Positions 8,811-17,385 of a stretch of 64,000 nucleotides of DNA are shown here, piece after piece. The notes beneath the pieces are model-generated. The model was not told the origin of the DNA, did not search any database, and worked only from the letters and a program-made list of their open reading frames with translations. This DNA is from Burkholderiales bacterium. GTDB lineage: Bacteria; Pseudomonadota; Gammaproteobacteria; Burkholderiales; Casimicrobiaceae. The position numbers and the translations under genes are program-made. The DNA is taken from NCBI GenBank assembly GCA_015075645.1, contig JABTUF010000003.1:649120-713119 (forward strand), written 5' to 3'. Position 1 is the stretch's first letter. Each line of letters opens with the position of its first letter.

Positions 8811-9563
8811 CTACTGCATGTGTTGCCCGCCGTTGATCGCGATGTTCGCGCCGGTGAGGAACGCCGCCTCGTCGCTCGCGAGGTACGCGACGAGTCCGGC
8901 GACCTCCTCGGGCTTGCCGAGACGGCCCATCGGGATCTGCGGAATGATCTTGCTGTCGAGCACGTCCTTCGGGATCGCCATCACCATCTTCGTGCCGATG
9001 TAACCGGGCGAGATCGTGTTGACGGTGACGCCCTTGCGCGCGACCTCGAGCGCGAGCGCCTTGGTGAAGCCGTGCATGCCGGCCTTCGCCGCCGAGTAGT
9101 TGGTCTGGCCGAACGCGCCCTTCTGGCCGTTGACCGACGAGATGTTGATCACGCGGCCCCAGCCGCGGTCGACCATGCCGTCGCACACCTGCTTCGTCAT
9201 GTTGAAGCACGAATCGAGGTTGGTCTTGATCACCGCGTCCCAATTGACCTTGTCCATCTTCTTGAAGGTCATGTCGCGCGTGATGCCGGCGTTGTTGACG
9301 AGCACGTCGATCGGGCCGACCTCGGCGGCGACCTTCTGCGCGCAGGCCGCGGCGGAGTCGTAGTCGGCGACGTCGCACGGGTACGCGCGGAATCCGTAGC
9401 CCTGCTTGTTCATCGCGTCGAGCCACTCGGACGCCTTGGTGTTGCCGGGCGAGTGCGTGGTGACGACCTTGTAGCCGAGCGCCGCGAGCTTGATGCAGAT
9501 CGCCTCGCCCAGGCCTCCCATGCCGCCGGTGACGAGTGCGACGCGCGGAGTCTTCAGGACCAT
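8811..9563 (-). CDS. phaB: Acetoacetyl-CoA reductase PhaB (SDR family)
   Basis: 250 residues. It reduces acetoacetyl-CoA to (R)-3-hydroxybutyryl-CoA with NADPH for PHA synthesis. The cofactor loop is TGGMGGLG (residues about 12-19), followed by NNAG, the catalytic serine region (NISSVNGQKGAFGQTNY) and YSAAK. The fingerprints VNGQKGAFGQTNYSAAKAGMHGFTK and NTISPGYIGTKMV are those of PhaB rather than generic FabG. The ATG is preceded by AAGGAGG. It lies 155 bases downstream of phaC on the same strand with a candidate PhaR site in the gap. No thiolase (phaA) is present in the window. Confidence 0.95.
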   Translation of the reverse strand: MVLKTPRVALVTGGMGGLGEAICIKLAALGYKVVTTHSPGNTKASEWLDAMNKQGYGFRAYPCDVADYDSAAACAQKVAAEVGPIDVLVNNAGITRDMTFKKMDKVNWDAVIKTNLDSCFNMTKQVCDGMVDRGWGRVINISSVNGQKGAFGQTNYSAAKAGMHGFTKALALEVARKGVTVNTISPGYIGTKMVMAIPKDVLDSKIIPQIPMGRLGKPEEVAGLVAYLASDEAAFLTGANIAINGGQHMQ

Positions 9564-9705
9564 GATGCGGCCTCCTTGTTGGGGGTTCGTGGTTGTCGTG
9601 TCGACGCCTGCGGCGCGAGGACCTCGCGCACCGGCGTCACGGGCTTTCTCCGCCGTGCGGGCAGGACCGCGTCATGGTAGCGCAGGCTCCGCGGCCCGCG
9701 CTCGC

Positions 9706-9717
9706 TGCACCGCAGCG
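9706..9717 (-). promoter_or_regulatory. Candidate PhaR site between phaC and phaB
   Basis: On the minus strand this reads TGCGGTGCAGCG, eleven of twelve bases identical to phaP operator 2 and in the same orientation relative to the gene it precedes. It lies 143 bases upstream of the phaB start and directly after the phaC stop. One base departs from the motif, so confidence is moderate. Confidence 0.45.
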
Positions 9718-9718
9718 A

Positions 9719-11482
9719 TCAGCGCGCGGTTTCGAGCACGTAGCGGCCGGGCGCCGGGTCCAGCGGGGGAAACGCGCGACTGCCCGGCGTCGCCGGCGCA
9801 GCGACCCGCGGGCCACCGTGCGGCGCGAGCCAGCCCCACCAATGGGGCCACCAGCTCCCCTCGACTTCCTCCGCGCGCGCGAACCAGGCGTCGGGGTCGT
9901 CGGGCAGGAGCTCGTTCACCCAATGGCTGCGTTTCTTCGGCCCGGGCGGGTTGACGACGCCCGCGATGTGGCCGGACGCGCCGAGCACGAAGGTGAGGTC
10001 GGTCGAGCCCAGGAGCGTCGTGGACCGCCACGCGGACTTCCACGGCACGATGTGGTCGTCGCGCGATGCATAGAGGTACACCGGCATCGCGACCTCGCCC
10101 AGGTCGATCGCCTCGCCCGCCATCGTCAGCGCGCCGGGCTCGGTCAGCCGGTTGCCGAGGTAGAGCTCGGCGAGGTAGGTGCCGTACATCGGGCCGGGCA
10201 GGTTCGCCGAGTCGCCGTTCCAGTAGAGGAGGTCGAACGGCGGCGGCGTCCTGCCCTTGAGGTAGTTGCGCACGACGTAGTTCCAGACGAGTTCGTTCGC
10301 GCGAAGGCTCGCGAAGGCGCCCGCGAGCTCCGAGCCGCGCATGATCTGGCCGGATCGCAGCGCCGGTTCGCGCGCGGCGAGGAACTCCGGCGTGACGTAC
10401 ACGCCGATCTCGCCGGGATCGGCGAAGTCGAGCATCGTGGTGAGGAAGGTCGCGCTCGTCACGCTGCGGTCCTTGCGCGCGGCGAGCACCGCGAGCGCGC
10501 AGGCGAGGAGCGTCCCGCCCACGCAGAACCCGAGTGCGTTGACGGTCCGGCTGCCGGTGACCGCCTTCGTCGTCTCGATCGCGGCGATGACGCCGTCGAC
10601 GAGGTAGTCGTCCCAGGTCAGGTGTCCCAGTTCGGGCGGGATGTTGCGCCACGACACCATGAACACGGTGTGCCCTTCCGCGACCGCGTGGGCCACGAAC
10701 GAGTTCGACGGCTGGAGGTCGAGGATGTAGTACTTGTTGATGCAGGGCGGCACGATCACGAGCGGGCGACGGAACACCGTCGGCGTCGACGGCGCGTACT
10801 GGATCAGCTCGATCAGCTCGTTGCGGAACACCACGTGGCCGGGCGTGACCGCGAGATTGCGTCCGACCTCGAACGCGGACTCGTCGGACATCGAGATGCG
10901 GCCGCGGCCGGCGTCGGCGACCAGGTTCGCGAGGCCGTGCACGAGGCTCGCGCCCTCGGTGCGCAAGGCCTCCGCCAGCACTTCGGGGTTGGTCGCGGCG
11001 AAATTGGACGGCGCGATCGCGTCGACGAACTGGCGCGTCATGAACGCGAGCCGCCGCCGGTCCTCCGGGGGAAGCGTGCTGGCGGCGGCGAGTTCGCGCA
11101 GGTAGTCGGCGTACACGAGGTAGCTCTGCGCGAGCCACGCGAACCAGGGGAGTTCGCGCCACTCGCGCGCCTCGAATCGGCGATCGCCGGGCTTCGGCTC
11201 GACCAGCCGGGGCGGGGTGCCGCCGCCCGCCGCGGCCATCGCCTGCCAGAGCGACTGCAGCTTCGCGGCGTAGCGCTCGGTGATCTCCATCGCGGCGTGC
11301 GGATCGACCGGAAGGGCGGCAGGCACCGAGGGCGGGGCGCTCGCGTCCTTCGGTGCGTGCGGGAGCACCGCACGCGTCCACCACGCTCCCCACTCCTGTC
11401 CGAGGCGCGTCCATTCCTGCGCGAGCGCCGCCCAGGCGGGCGGCACGGGCATCGCGGCGCCGGGTTCCGGGTGGGCGTTCAT
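9719..11482 (-). CDS. phaC: Class I poly(3-hydroxyalkanoate) synthase PhaC
   Basis: 587 residues, typical for class I synthases, which polymerise (R)-3-hydroxyacyl-CoA at the granule surface. The N-terminal PhaC_N domain includes NFAATNPEVLAEALRTEGASLVHGLANLVAD. The lipase-like box with the nucleophile is GFCVGG (Cys about 320), the aspartate is in SRDDHIVP (about 476) and the general-base histidine in ASGHIAG (about 504), so the triad is intact. The first ATG (MNAHPEPG) is used; a second ATG 10 residues on is possible because neither has a strong ribosome site. It is followed by phaB in the same direction. Confidence 0.95.
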   Translation of the reverse strand: MNAHPEPGAAMPVPPAWAALAQEWTRLGQEWGAWWTRAVLPHAPKDASAPPSVPAALPVDPHAAMEITERYAAKLQSLWQAMAAAGGGTPPRLVEPKPGDRRFEAREWRELPWFAWLAQSYLVYADYLRELAAASTLPPEDRRRLAFMTRQFVDAIAPSNFAATNPEVLAEALRTEGASLVHGLANLVADAGRGRISMSDESAFEVGRNLAVTPGHVVFRNELIELIQYAPSTPTVFRRPLVIVPPCINKYYILDLQPSNSFVAHAVAEGHTVFMVSWRNIPPELGHLTWDDYLVDGVIAAIETTKAVTGSRTVNALGFCVGGTLLACALAVLAARKDRSVTSATFLTTMLDFADPGEIGVYVTPEFLAAREPALRSGQIMRGSELAGAFASLRANELVWNYVVRNYLKGRTPPPFDLLYWNGDSANLPGPMYGTYLAELYLGNRLTEPGALTMAGEAIDLGEVAMPVYLYASRDDHIVPWKSAWRSTTLLGSTDLTFVLGASGHIAGVVNPPGPKKRSHWVNELLPDDPDAWFARAEEVEGSWWPHWWGWLAPHGGPRVAAPATPGSRAFPPLDPAPGRYVLETAR

Positions 11483-11551
11483 GCAGTCGTTCTGCGCATC
11501 GTCCCGTCGATGGTATCGTGCGCGCGGTCCTCCATCAATGCCGACGCCGAC

Positions 11552-11767
11552 GTGCACATCGTCATCGCCGCGTGGCTCTTCGTCGTCGGCACGATGGCGC
11601 TCGCGTCGGGCAGCGCGATCGGCGGCGTCGCGTTCTTCGCGTTCGCGGGCGTGGCGCCGGTGGCGCTCCATGCGTGGATCAAGGCCCGCGCCCTCGCGTC
11701 GCGGTCACGACTCGAACAGGACGCGCGCCAGCGCGATGACGCCGACGCCGGCCGCGATCAGCGCTGA
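11552..11767 (+). CDS. Small two-helix membrane protein
   Basis: A short frame starting GTG: VHIVIAAWLFVVGTMALASG, with a second hydrophobic stretch (IGGVAFFAFAGVAPVALHAW) and a charged tail rich in Arg, Asp and Gln, 71 residues. The opening (M/V)HIVxxAWL(F/Y)V resembles small uncharacterised membrane proteins I have seen in betaproteobacterial genomes near similar loci. It is divergent from phaC and its 3' end overlaps the convergent ZIP gene end by about 60 bases. An in-frame ATG at 11510 would add 14 residues without family character. Function unknown. Confidence 0.55.
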   Translation: MHIVIAAWLFVVGTMALASGSAIGGVAFFAFAGVAPVALHAWIKARALASRSRLEQDARQRDDADAGRDQR

Positions 11768-12496
11768 CTGCTTCGCGGTCTCGATCGGCTCCGGCCGGCG
11801 GTGCAGGCTGGGGATCAGGTCGGCCACCGCGACGTAGAGGAGAGAGGCCGCGGCGATCGCGAGCACGACCGGCAGCGCCCGCTGCATGTCGGCGAGCGCG
11901 TAGTACGCGACGAGCGCCCCGACGAGCGTGGCGAGGCCGGCCGCCGTGTTGGTGGCGAACGCGCGCGGGCGTGTGTAGCCCGAGTGCACGAGCACCGCGA
12001 AGTCGCTGACCTGCTGCGGCACCGCGTGCGCGACGATCGCGAGCGTCGTCGCGACGCCGAGCGCGGGGCTCGCGAGGAACGCCGCGGCGATCACGATGCC
12101 GTCGCACAGGTTGTGCACGCCGTTGCCGATCAGGATCATCAGTCCCGACCGGCCGCCCTCGGGCGGAGGCGCGTGCAGCGCGTGGTCGTGCTCGCTCTCG
12201 TCGGCGGCGTGGTCGTGCGCCACGTGCCCGTGGCTGTGGCGCCACAGCACGAGCTTCTCGAGCAGGAAGAACGCGAGCAGGCCCGCGAGCATGACGACCA
12301 TCACGCGCTGCGACTCGCCGTGTTCGAGCGCATGCGGAACGAGTTCGAGGAACACCGCGCCCAGCAGCGCACCGACAGCGAAGCTCACGAGGCGCGGAAT
12401 CCACGCGGGGCCGAGCGCGAGCGTGGACGCGGCGACGAGGGTCGACAGCACGCCGCCGGCGAGCGCGGCGAGCACGATGGAGGTGAGCGGCGTCAT
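11705..12496 (-). CDS. ZIP family metal transporter
   Basis: 263 residues with about eight hydrophobic segments and a His-rich cytoplasmic loop (HSHGHVAHDHAADESEHDHALH), typical of ZIP importers of zinc and other divalent metals. The metal-site helices are visible as LIGNGVHNLCDG (HNxxDG) and AHAVPQQVSDFAVL (HxxPxx in helix V). The ATG at MTPLTSIVLAALAGG is chosen; the longer upstream frame is out-of-frame read-through of pgeF. It follows pgeF on the same strand after 34 bases. Metal specificity cannot be read from the sequence. Confidence 0.9.
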   Translation of the reverse strand: MTPLTSIVLAALAGGVLSTLVAASTLALGPAWIPRLVSFAVGALLGAVFLELVPHALEHGESQRVMVVMLAGLLAFFLLEKLVLWRHSHGHVAHDHAADESEHDHALHAPPPEGGRSGLMILIGNGVHNLCDGIVIAAAFLASPALGVATTLAIVAHAVPQQVSDFAVLVHSGYTRPRAFATNTAAGLATLVGALVAYYALADMQRALPVVLAIAAASLLYVAVADLIPSLHRRPEPIETAKQSALIAAGVGVIALARVLFES

Positions 12497-12530
12497 GCGT
12501 GGCGGCGTGGCGGGACGGAAGGGCCGGGCA

Positions 12531-13334
12531 TCATCGCACGACTGCGCCGCGCGGCGAGAGCGCGATCGCGCTGGCCATCCGGCCCGCGCTCCGGTCGCGC
12601 CGCCACGAGAAGAAGCGCGCCGGATCCTCGACGGTGCACCAGTCTCCGCCGGCCACGCGACCCACGCCCAGACGAGCGAGGGCGCGCCGCGCGAGCGCGG
12701 GCAGGTCGGCGAGCCACTTGCCGTCGCGATGCGGCGCGAAGCACGCCGCGTCCGAACGTTCGCGGACGGTGAACGCATCGAACACGTCGCGCCCGACCTC
12801 GAAGGCGCGCGGACCGATGGCCGGGCCGATCCAGGCGACGAGTTCGCCCGGCGGTACGCGCATCGCGGCCACCGTGGCATCGAGTACGCCCGCGGCGAGT
12901 CCGCGCCACCCGGCGTGCGCGGCGGCCACGACCGTTCCGCCGCGGTCCGCGAACAGCACCGGCAAGCAGTCGGCGGTGCGCACCGCGATCGCGATGCCCG
13001 CGTCGCGGACGACCGCAGCATCCGCATGCGGCGGGGCGTCGATCGCCGAGGTGCGGTTGGCCACGTCGATCTCGACGACGCGCGTCCCGTGGACCTGGTG
13101 CAGGTACACCGGAGCCGCGGGAACGAACGATGCCAGGTGCGCCCGGTCGGCGGCGACGGCGGCCGGATCCGCTGCCTCCGACACGCGCGACGGACCCGGG
13201 TCGAAGTCGCCGCGCATGCCGCCCCGCCTCGTGGTCGAGATCGCGACGACGCCGTCGGGCGCATCCCACTGCGGGACGATCCAGTCGAGCCCCGCCGCCG
13301 CGACGCGCGCGCGCAGCGCATCGCGCGCGCTCAT
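12531..13334 (-). CDS. pgeF: Purine nucleoside phosphorylase / laccase-domain protein PgeF (YfiH)
   Basis: 267 residues of the DUF152 (YfiH/LACC1) family. Earlier annotations call it polyphenol oxidase; members act as purine nucleoside phosphorylase/adenosine deaminase or edit peptidoglycan precursors. Metal-binding and active-site motifs are intact: HQVHGTRVV, RTADCLPVL and AAAHAGWRGLAAGV. The ATG overlaps the rluD stop in an ATGA, so rluD-pgeF are translationally coupled, the usual proteobacterial arrangement. Confidence 0.92.
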   Translation of the reverse strand: MSARDALRARVAAAGLDWIVPQWDAPDGVVAISTTRRGGMRGDFDPGPSRVSEAADPAAVAADRAHLASFVPAAPVYLHQVHGTRVVEIDVANRTSAIDAPPHADAAVVRDAGIAIAVRTADCLPVLFADRGGTVVAAAHAGWRGLAAGVLDATVAAMRVPPGELVAWIGPAIGPRAFEVGRDVFDAFTVRERSDAACFAPHRDGKWLADLPALARRALARLGVGRVAGGDWCTVEDPARFFSWRRDRSAGRMASAIALSPRGAVVR

Positions 13335-14260
13335 CGTGCGCTCCGTCGCGCGCGCACGGTGTCGAGCAATGCGGCGAAGTCCGCGGGCAGCGGCGACTCG
13401 AACGTGAGCGCCCTGCGTGTCGCGGGATGGACGAAGGCGAGGGTCTGCGCGTGCAGCGCCTGGCGCGGAAACGCGGGAACACCCGTGGCCGCCCGCCGAC
13501 CGCCGTAGACCGGGTCGCCGACCAGCGGATGGCCGACCGCCGCGAGGTGCACGCGGATCTGGTGGGTGCGGCCGGTGTCGAGCGCGCAGCGCACCAGCGT
13601 CGTCGTGCCGTGGCGCTCCACCGGCGTTGCATGGGTGCGCGCTGTCTTGCCGCGCGCGACCACCGCCATCGACGTGCGGTGCGCCGGATGGCGGCCGATG
13701 GCCGCGTCGATCGTGACCGGTTTCGCGAGGTCGCCCGCGACCAGCGCGAGGTACTCGCGGCGCACGCTGCGCGAGGCGAGCTGGCGCACGAGGTCGGTCT
13801 GCGCTCGCGGCGTGCGCGCGACGACCATGAGCCCGCTCGTGTCCTTGTCGAGGCGGTGCACGATGCCCGCGCGCGCGACCGCCGCGAGCGCGGGATCGCG
13901 GTGCAACAGCGCGTTCAGCAGCGTGCCGTCGCGGTTGCCCGCGCCGGGGTGCACGACGAGACCGGCCGGCTTGTCGATCACGAACACCTGGGCGTCCTCG
14001 TGCACGATCGCGAGCGCGATCGCCTGCGGCGCGTCGGCGAGCTCCACCGCGTCGTCACCCCGCGCGATGTCGAGGCGCTCGCCGCCCGCGAGCCGGTGGC
14101 GCGGCGGCGCGAGCGCGCCGTCGACCGTGACGCGGCCGGCCACGATCCAGCCCTTGAGACGGCTGCGCGAATGGTCGGGCAGGAGTTCCGCGAGCGCCCG
14201 GTCGAGCCGCAGGCCCGCGCACGAGCGCGGCACGGTCAGCGCGAGGCCGTCCGGGGGCAC
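13331..14260 (-). CDS. rluD: 23S rRNA pseudouridine synthase RluD
   Basis: 309 residues from a GTG start (VPPDGLALTVPRSCAGLRLDRALAELLP). The N-terminal S4 domain (LDRALAELLPDHSRSRLKGWIVAGRVTVDG) is followed by the RsuA/RluA catalytic domain. The catalytic aspartate is in GIVHRLDKDTSGL (about residue 139), and RTHQIRVHLAAVGHPLVGDPVYGG is the family C-terminal signature. RluD modifies helix 69 of 23S rRNA (positions 1911, 1915 and 1917 in E. coli). It is divergent from bamD across 45 bases, a very common arrangement. Confidence 0.94.
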   Translation of the reverse strand: MPPDGLALTVPRSCAGLRLDRALAELLPDHSRSRLKGWIVAGRVTVDGALAPPRHRLAGGERLDIARGDDAVELADAPQAIALAIVHEDAQVFVIDKPAGLVVHPGAGNRDGTLLNALLHRDPALAAVARAGIVHRLDKDTSGLMVVARTPRAQTDLVRQLASRSVRREYLALVAGDLAKPVTIDAAIGRHPAHRTSMAVVARGKTARTHATPVERHGTTTLVRCALDTGRTHQIRVHLAAVGHPLVGDPVYGGRRAATGVPAFPRQALHAQTLAFVHPATRRALTFESPLPADFAALLDTVRARRSAR

Positions 14261-14268
14261 CGGTCGGC

Positions 14269-14274
14269 TATACT
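14269..14274 (+). promoter_or_regulatory. Possible -10 element for bamD
   Basis: TATACT, 31 bases upstream of the bamD ATG in the short rluD/bamD divergent region. The -35 region at 17 bases (GCCGTC) is poor, so this is only a candidate. Confidence 0.35.
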
Positions 14275-14305
14275 TGTCGCTCTTCAACGCAGCGATTCCC
14301 GACCG

Positions 14306-15178
14306 ATGTCCGCCTTCGTTCGTACGCTCGCGACCCTGCTCGCGGCGGCACTCCTCGCGACGGGCTGCGGACTCCTGCCGTCCGACAAGGACGAGACCGC
14401 GGGCTGGACCGCGGAGCGCATCTACCGCAACGCGCACGACGCGATGATGGAGGGCAATTATACGCGCGCGGTGAAGCTGTTTCAGTCGCTCGAAGCGCGC
14501 TATCCGTACGGACGCTACGCTCAGCAGGCGATGCTCGAAGGGGCGTACGCGAGCTTCCGCGCGAACGAGGTCCCGACGGCGATCTCGGCGCTCGACCGCT
14601 TCATCCGGACCTATCCGAACCATCCGAACGTCGAGTACGCGTACTACCTGAAGGGCATCGTCAACTTCCGCGAGGACCAGGGCCTGTTCGGCTACGTCTA
14701 CGAGTTCGACCTCTCCGAGCGTGATCCCAAGGCGATGAAGGATTCCTACGCCGCGTTCAGGGAACTCGTCGCGAAGTTCCCGGAAGGCCGGTACTCCGAC
14801 GACGCACGTCAGCGGATGGTCTACCTGGTCAACGCGCTGTCGATGTACGAAGTGCACGTCGCACGCTACTACTACAACCGCGGCGCGTACGTCGCGTCCG
14901 CGGGACGGGCGCAGCAGTCGCTCGTCAACTATCCGCGGACGCCCGCGAACGAGCACGCGCTCGACGTCCTGTGGCGTTCGTACGACAGGCTCGGCTTGGT
15001 GCAACTCCGCGACGACACCAAGGCCATCCTCGCGCGCACCTACCCGCAGAGCCCGTATCTGTCGGGCATCCCGACCAAACCGTGGTGGAAGTTCTGGGGC
15101 AGCGACATCTACAGCGGCGTCGACTCCGGGATGGATGCCGGTGCGGAGCCGGCGAAGCCGTGGTGGCAGTGGTGGTAG
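14306..15178 (+). CDS. bamD: Outer-membrane assembly lipoprotein BamD
   Basis: 290 residues. The signal peptide ends in lipobox LLATGC-GLLP. Five TPR-like helical repeats follow, including the signatures GNYTRAVKLFQSLEARYPYGRYAQQAMLEGAY and AISALDRFIRTYPNHPNVEYAYYLKGI. BamD is the essential helical lipoprotein of the BAM complex that inserts beta-barrel proteins into the outer membrane. A Trp-rich tail (KPWWKFWGSD ... KPWWQWW) extends beyond the E. coli length, as in other betaproteobacteria. The stop codon is directly followed by the inverted-repeat element at 15181. Confidence 0.95.
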   Translation: MSAFVRTLATLLAAALLATGCGLLPSDKDETAGWTAERIYRNAHDAMMEGNYTRAVKLFQSLEARYPYGRYAQQAMLEGAYASFRANEVPTAISALDRFIRTYPNHPNVEYAYYLKGIVNFREDQGLFGYVYEFDLSERDPKAMKDSYAAFRELVAKFPEGRYSDDARQRMVYLVNALSMYEVHVARYYYNRGAYVASAGRAQQSLVNYPRTPANEHALDVLWRSYDRLGLVQLRDDTKAILARTYPQSPYLSGIPTKPWWKFWGSDIYSGVDSGMDAGAEPAKPWWQWW

Positions 15179-15180
15179 GC

Positions 15181-15357
15181 AGGAGTCCGTAGTCAGTTGA
15201 CAGTTGACAGTTGACAGCGGCGCCGGAGTCTCCGGTGGCCGCGCGTCGAGCGCGGTGAATCTCCTTCATCAACCGAAGCAGATCAACGGCGGTCGATCCG
15301 CCGCCACCGGAATCGCCGCCGGAACTGTCAACTGTCAACTGACTCCTGACTCCTGAC
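15181..15357. repeat. Inverted-repeat element built from TTGACAG heptads, at the bamD/dinG convergence
   Basis: The left arm AGTCAGTTGACAGTTGACAG (15191-15210) is perfectly reverse-complemented at 15325-15344. The arms extend outward with AGGAGTC/GACTCCT units, and a nested CCGGTGGC/GCCACCGG pair lies inside. Each arm holds tandem 7-base units (TTGACAG). The right arm runs through the dinG stop codon and encodes its last residues. It could act as a bidirectional terminator and looks like a non-autonomous mobile repeat. Confidence 0.75.
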
Positions 15358-17331
15358 ACCGAAGAACGCTTGCACCTCCTCGATCTCGCGCGTGCGGCGC
15401 ATCGGCGGCAGCGAGCGCCACAGCGTCTTGCCGTAGGGCTTGTCGACGAGGCGCGGATCGCCGATCACGAGCACGCCGCGGTCGGTCTCGGTGCGGATCA
15501 AGCGCCCGGCGCCCTGCTTGAGCGCGATCGCGGCCTGCGGGAGCTGCCAGTCGCGGAACGGATTGCCGCCGTCGTCGCGCAATTGCTTCAGGCGCGCGGC
15601 GAGCAGCGGATCGTCGGGCGGGGCGAACGGCAGCTTGTCGATCACGACGACCGACAGCGCGTCGCCGGCGACGTCGACGCCTTCCCAGAAGCTCGCGCTC
15701 CCCAGCAGCACCGCGTTGCCCGCGCGACGGAAGCGCTCGAGCAGTTCGGTCTTCGAGCCCTCGCCCTGCACCAGCAGCGGACCGTCGATGCCGAGCTTCG
15801 CGAGTTCGCCGGCGAGGCGCTCGCGCGCCTGCGCGAGCGCGCGCAGCGTCGTGAACAGCAGGAACGCGCGGCCGCGCGAGGCGGCGAGCACCGGGAGCGC
15901 CGCGTCGATCACGGCGTCGGTGTGCGCGGCGCTGTTCGGCTCGGGCAGGCCGCGCGGCACGTAGAGCAGCGCCTGCTCGCCGTAGTCGAACGGACTCTCC
16001 CACGCGCCGGTCGCGGCGTCGTCGAGCCCCAGTTCGCGCGTGTAGTGCGTGAAGTCGCCGCCCACGGCGAGCGTCGCGGAAGTGAAGATCCACGCCCGCG
16101 CGGTCGCGTCGAGCTGGCGCCGGAACAGGTTCGCGACCGACAGCGGCGAGGCGTGGAGCTGGAAGCCGTTCTGCGTGACGTCGAGCCAGCGGATCCACCG
16201 CTCGCCGCCGTCGTCCGGCGCGTCGGCGGCTTCGCGCCAGCGCGCGATGCGGAGCGACGCGTCGTGCGCGCGCGACGCGATGCTCGCGAGGTCTTCGCTC
16301 CGCTCGGCGAAGTGTCCGAGTTCGGTCGCGACGCGGTCGACGCTGGCGGCCAGCTCGTCGAGCGCCTCGGCGAACCCGTCGCGGCCCATCGCGACCTCGC
16401 GCGATTGCTTCCCCGGCAGCTCGCCCCCGGCGAGTCGGAGCCGGCGCAGCGCGGGAGCCAGGTCGGCCGCGGCGTCGGGGAGCCCCGGGATGTCGGAGAG
16501 CGCCGTGCGCGCGGCGACTTCCGCGTCGCGCGCGAGTTCGGCGAGCGCGCCCGAAGTCGTCTGCTCGCCGAAGAAGGTCGTGGCCGTGTCGGGGAGCTGG
16601 TGCGCCTCGTCGAGGATCACCGTGTTGCACGCGGGGAGGAGGAGGGCGAGCCCCTCGTCGCGCAGCATCACGTCGGCGAAGAACAGGTGGTGGTTGACGA
16701 CGACGACGTCCGCGTCGAGCGCGTCCTTGCGCGCATGCATCACGTGGCACTCGCGGTAGTGCGCGCAATTCGAGCCGAGGCAGTTGTCGCGCGTCGAGGT
16801 CACGAGCGGCCAGATCGTCGCGTTCTCCGGCACGTCGCCCAGTTCCGCGCGGTCGCCGCGTTCGGTCGCGTGCGCCCAGCGCGCGATCGTCGCGAGGTGG
16901 CGCGCGTCGTCGCGCGACGGCAGCCGTCCTTCGCGCGAGGTGCGCTCGAGATGATGCAGGCACAGGTAGTTCGCGCGGCCCTTCAGGAGCGCGATCGTCA
17001 CCGGCGAGCGCAGTGCGTCGCGGACGAGCGGCAGGTCGCGCTCGTGGAGCTGGTCCTGCAGCGTCTTGGTGCCGGTCGAGACGATCACCTTGCCGCCGGC
17101 GAGGAGCGCGGGAACGAGGTAGCTGAAGGTCTTGCCGGTGCCGGTGCCGGCTTCCGCGACGAGACGCCCCTGTGTGCCGATCGCGCGTGCGACCGCGAGC
17201 GCCATCGCGACCTGCTGCGGGCGTTCCCGGTAGCCGGGCAGGCGCCGGGCGAGCGGACCGTCGGCGGCGAAGGCCGCCGCGATCTCCGCTTCGACGACCG
17301 CATCCACCACCGGTGCGTCGCGCTCAGTCAT
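15328..17331 (-). CDS. dinG: DinG/YoaA-family ATP-dependent DNA helicase
   Basis: 667 residues of the XPD-like superfamily 2 iron-sulfur helicases, which act in DNA repair and clearing of replication blocks. Walker A is AEAGTGTGKTFSY (about 60-70); four iron-sulfur cysteines lie in ANYLC...NCLGSNCAHYREC; the DEAH box is ILDEAHQLP (about 240); and C-terminal motifs include SASFWEGVDVAGD and QGAGRLIRTETDRG (motif VI). Its size is closer to YoaA than to E. coli DinG. The last nine residues (VRSQESVDS) are encoded by the inserted heptad repeat, so the native C terminus has been replaced or extended; the domain itself is complete. Confidence 0.9.
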   Translation of the reverse strand: MTERDAPVVDAVVEAEIAAAFAADGPLARRLPGYRERPQQVAMALAVARAIGTQGRLVAEAGTGTGKTFSYLVPALLAGGKVIVSTGTKTLQDQLHERDLPLVRDALRSPVTIALLKGRANYLCLHHLERTSREGRLPSRDDARHLATIARWAHATERGDRAELGDVPENATIWPLVTSTRDNCLGSNCAHYRECHVMHARKDALDADVVVVNHHLFFADVMLRDEGLALLLPACNTVILDEAHQLPDTATTFFGEQTTSGALAELARDAEVAARTALSDIPGLPDAAADLAPALRRLRLAGGELPGKQSREVAMGRDGFAEALDELAASVDRVATELGHFAERSEDLASIASRAHDASLRIARWREAADAPDDGGERWIRWLDVTQNGFQLHASPLSVANLFRRQLDATARAWIFTSATLAVGGDFTHYTRELGLDDAATGAWESPFDYGEQALLYVPRGLPEPNSAAHTDAVIDAALPVLAASRGRAFLLFTTLRALAQARERLAGELAKLGIDGPLLVQGEGSKTELLERFRRAGNAVLLGSASFWEGVDVAGDALSVVVIDKLPFAPPDDPLLAARLKQLRDDGGNPFRDWQLPQAAIALKQGAGRLIRTETDRGVLVIGDPRLVDKPYGKTLWRSLPPMRRTREIEEVQAFFGVRSQESVDS

Positions 17332-17385
17332 GGCGGACCCGGCGCGCGCGCCCGCCGGCAGCGTGCGACTGGCGACGGTTGGAGA

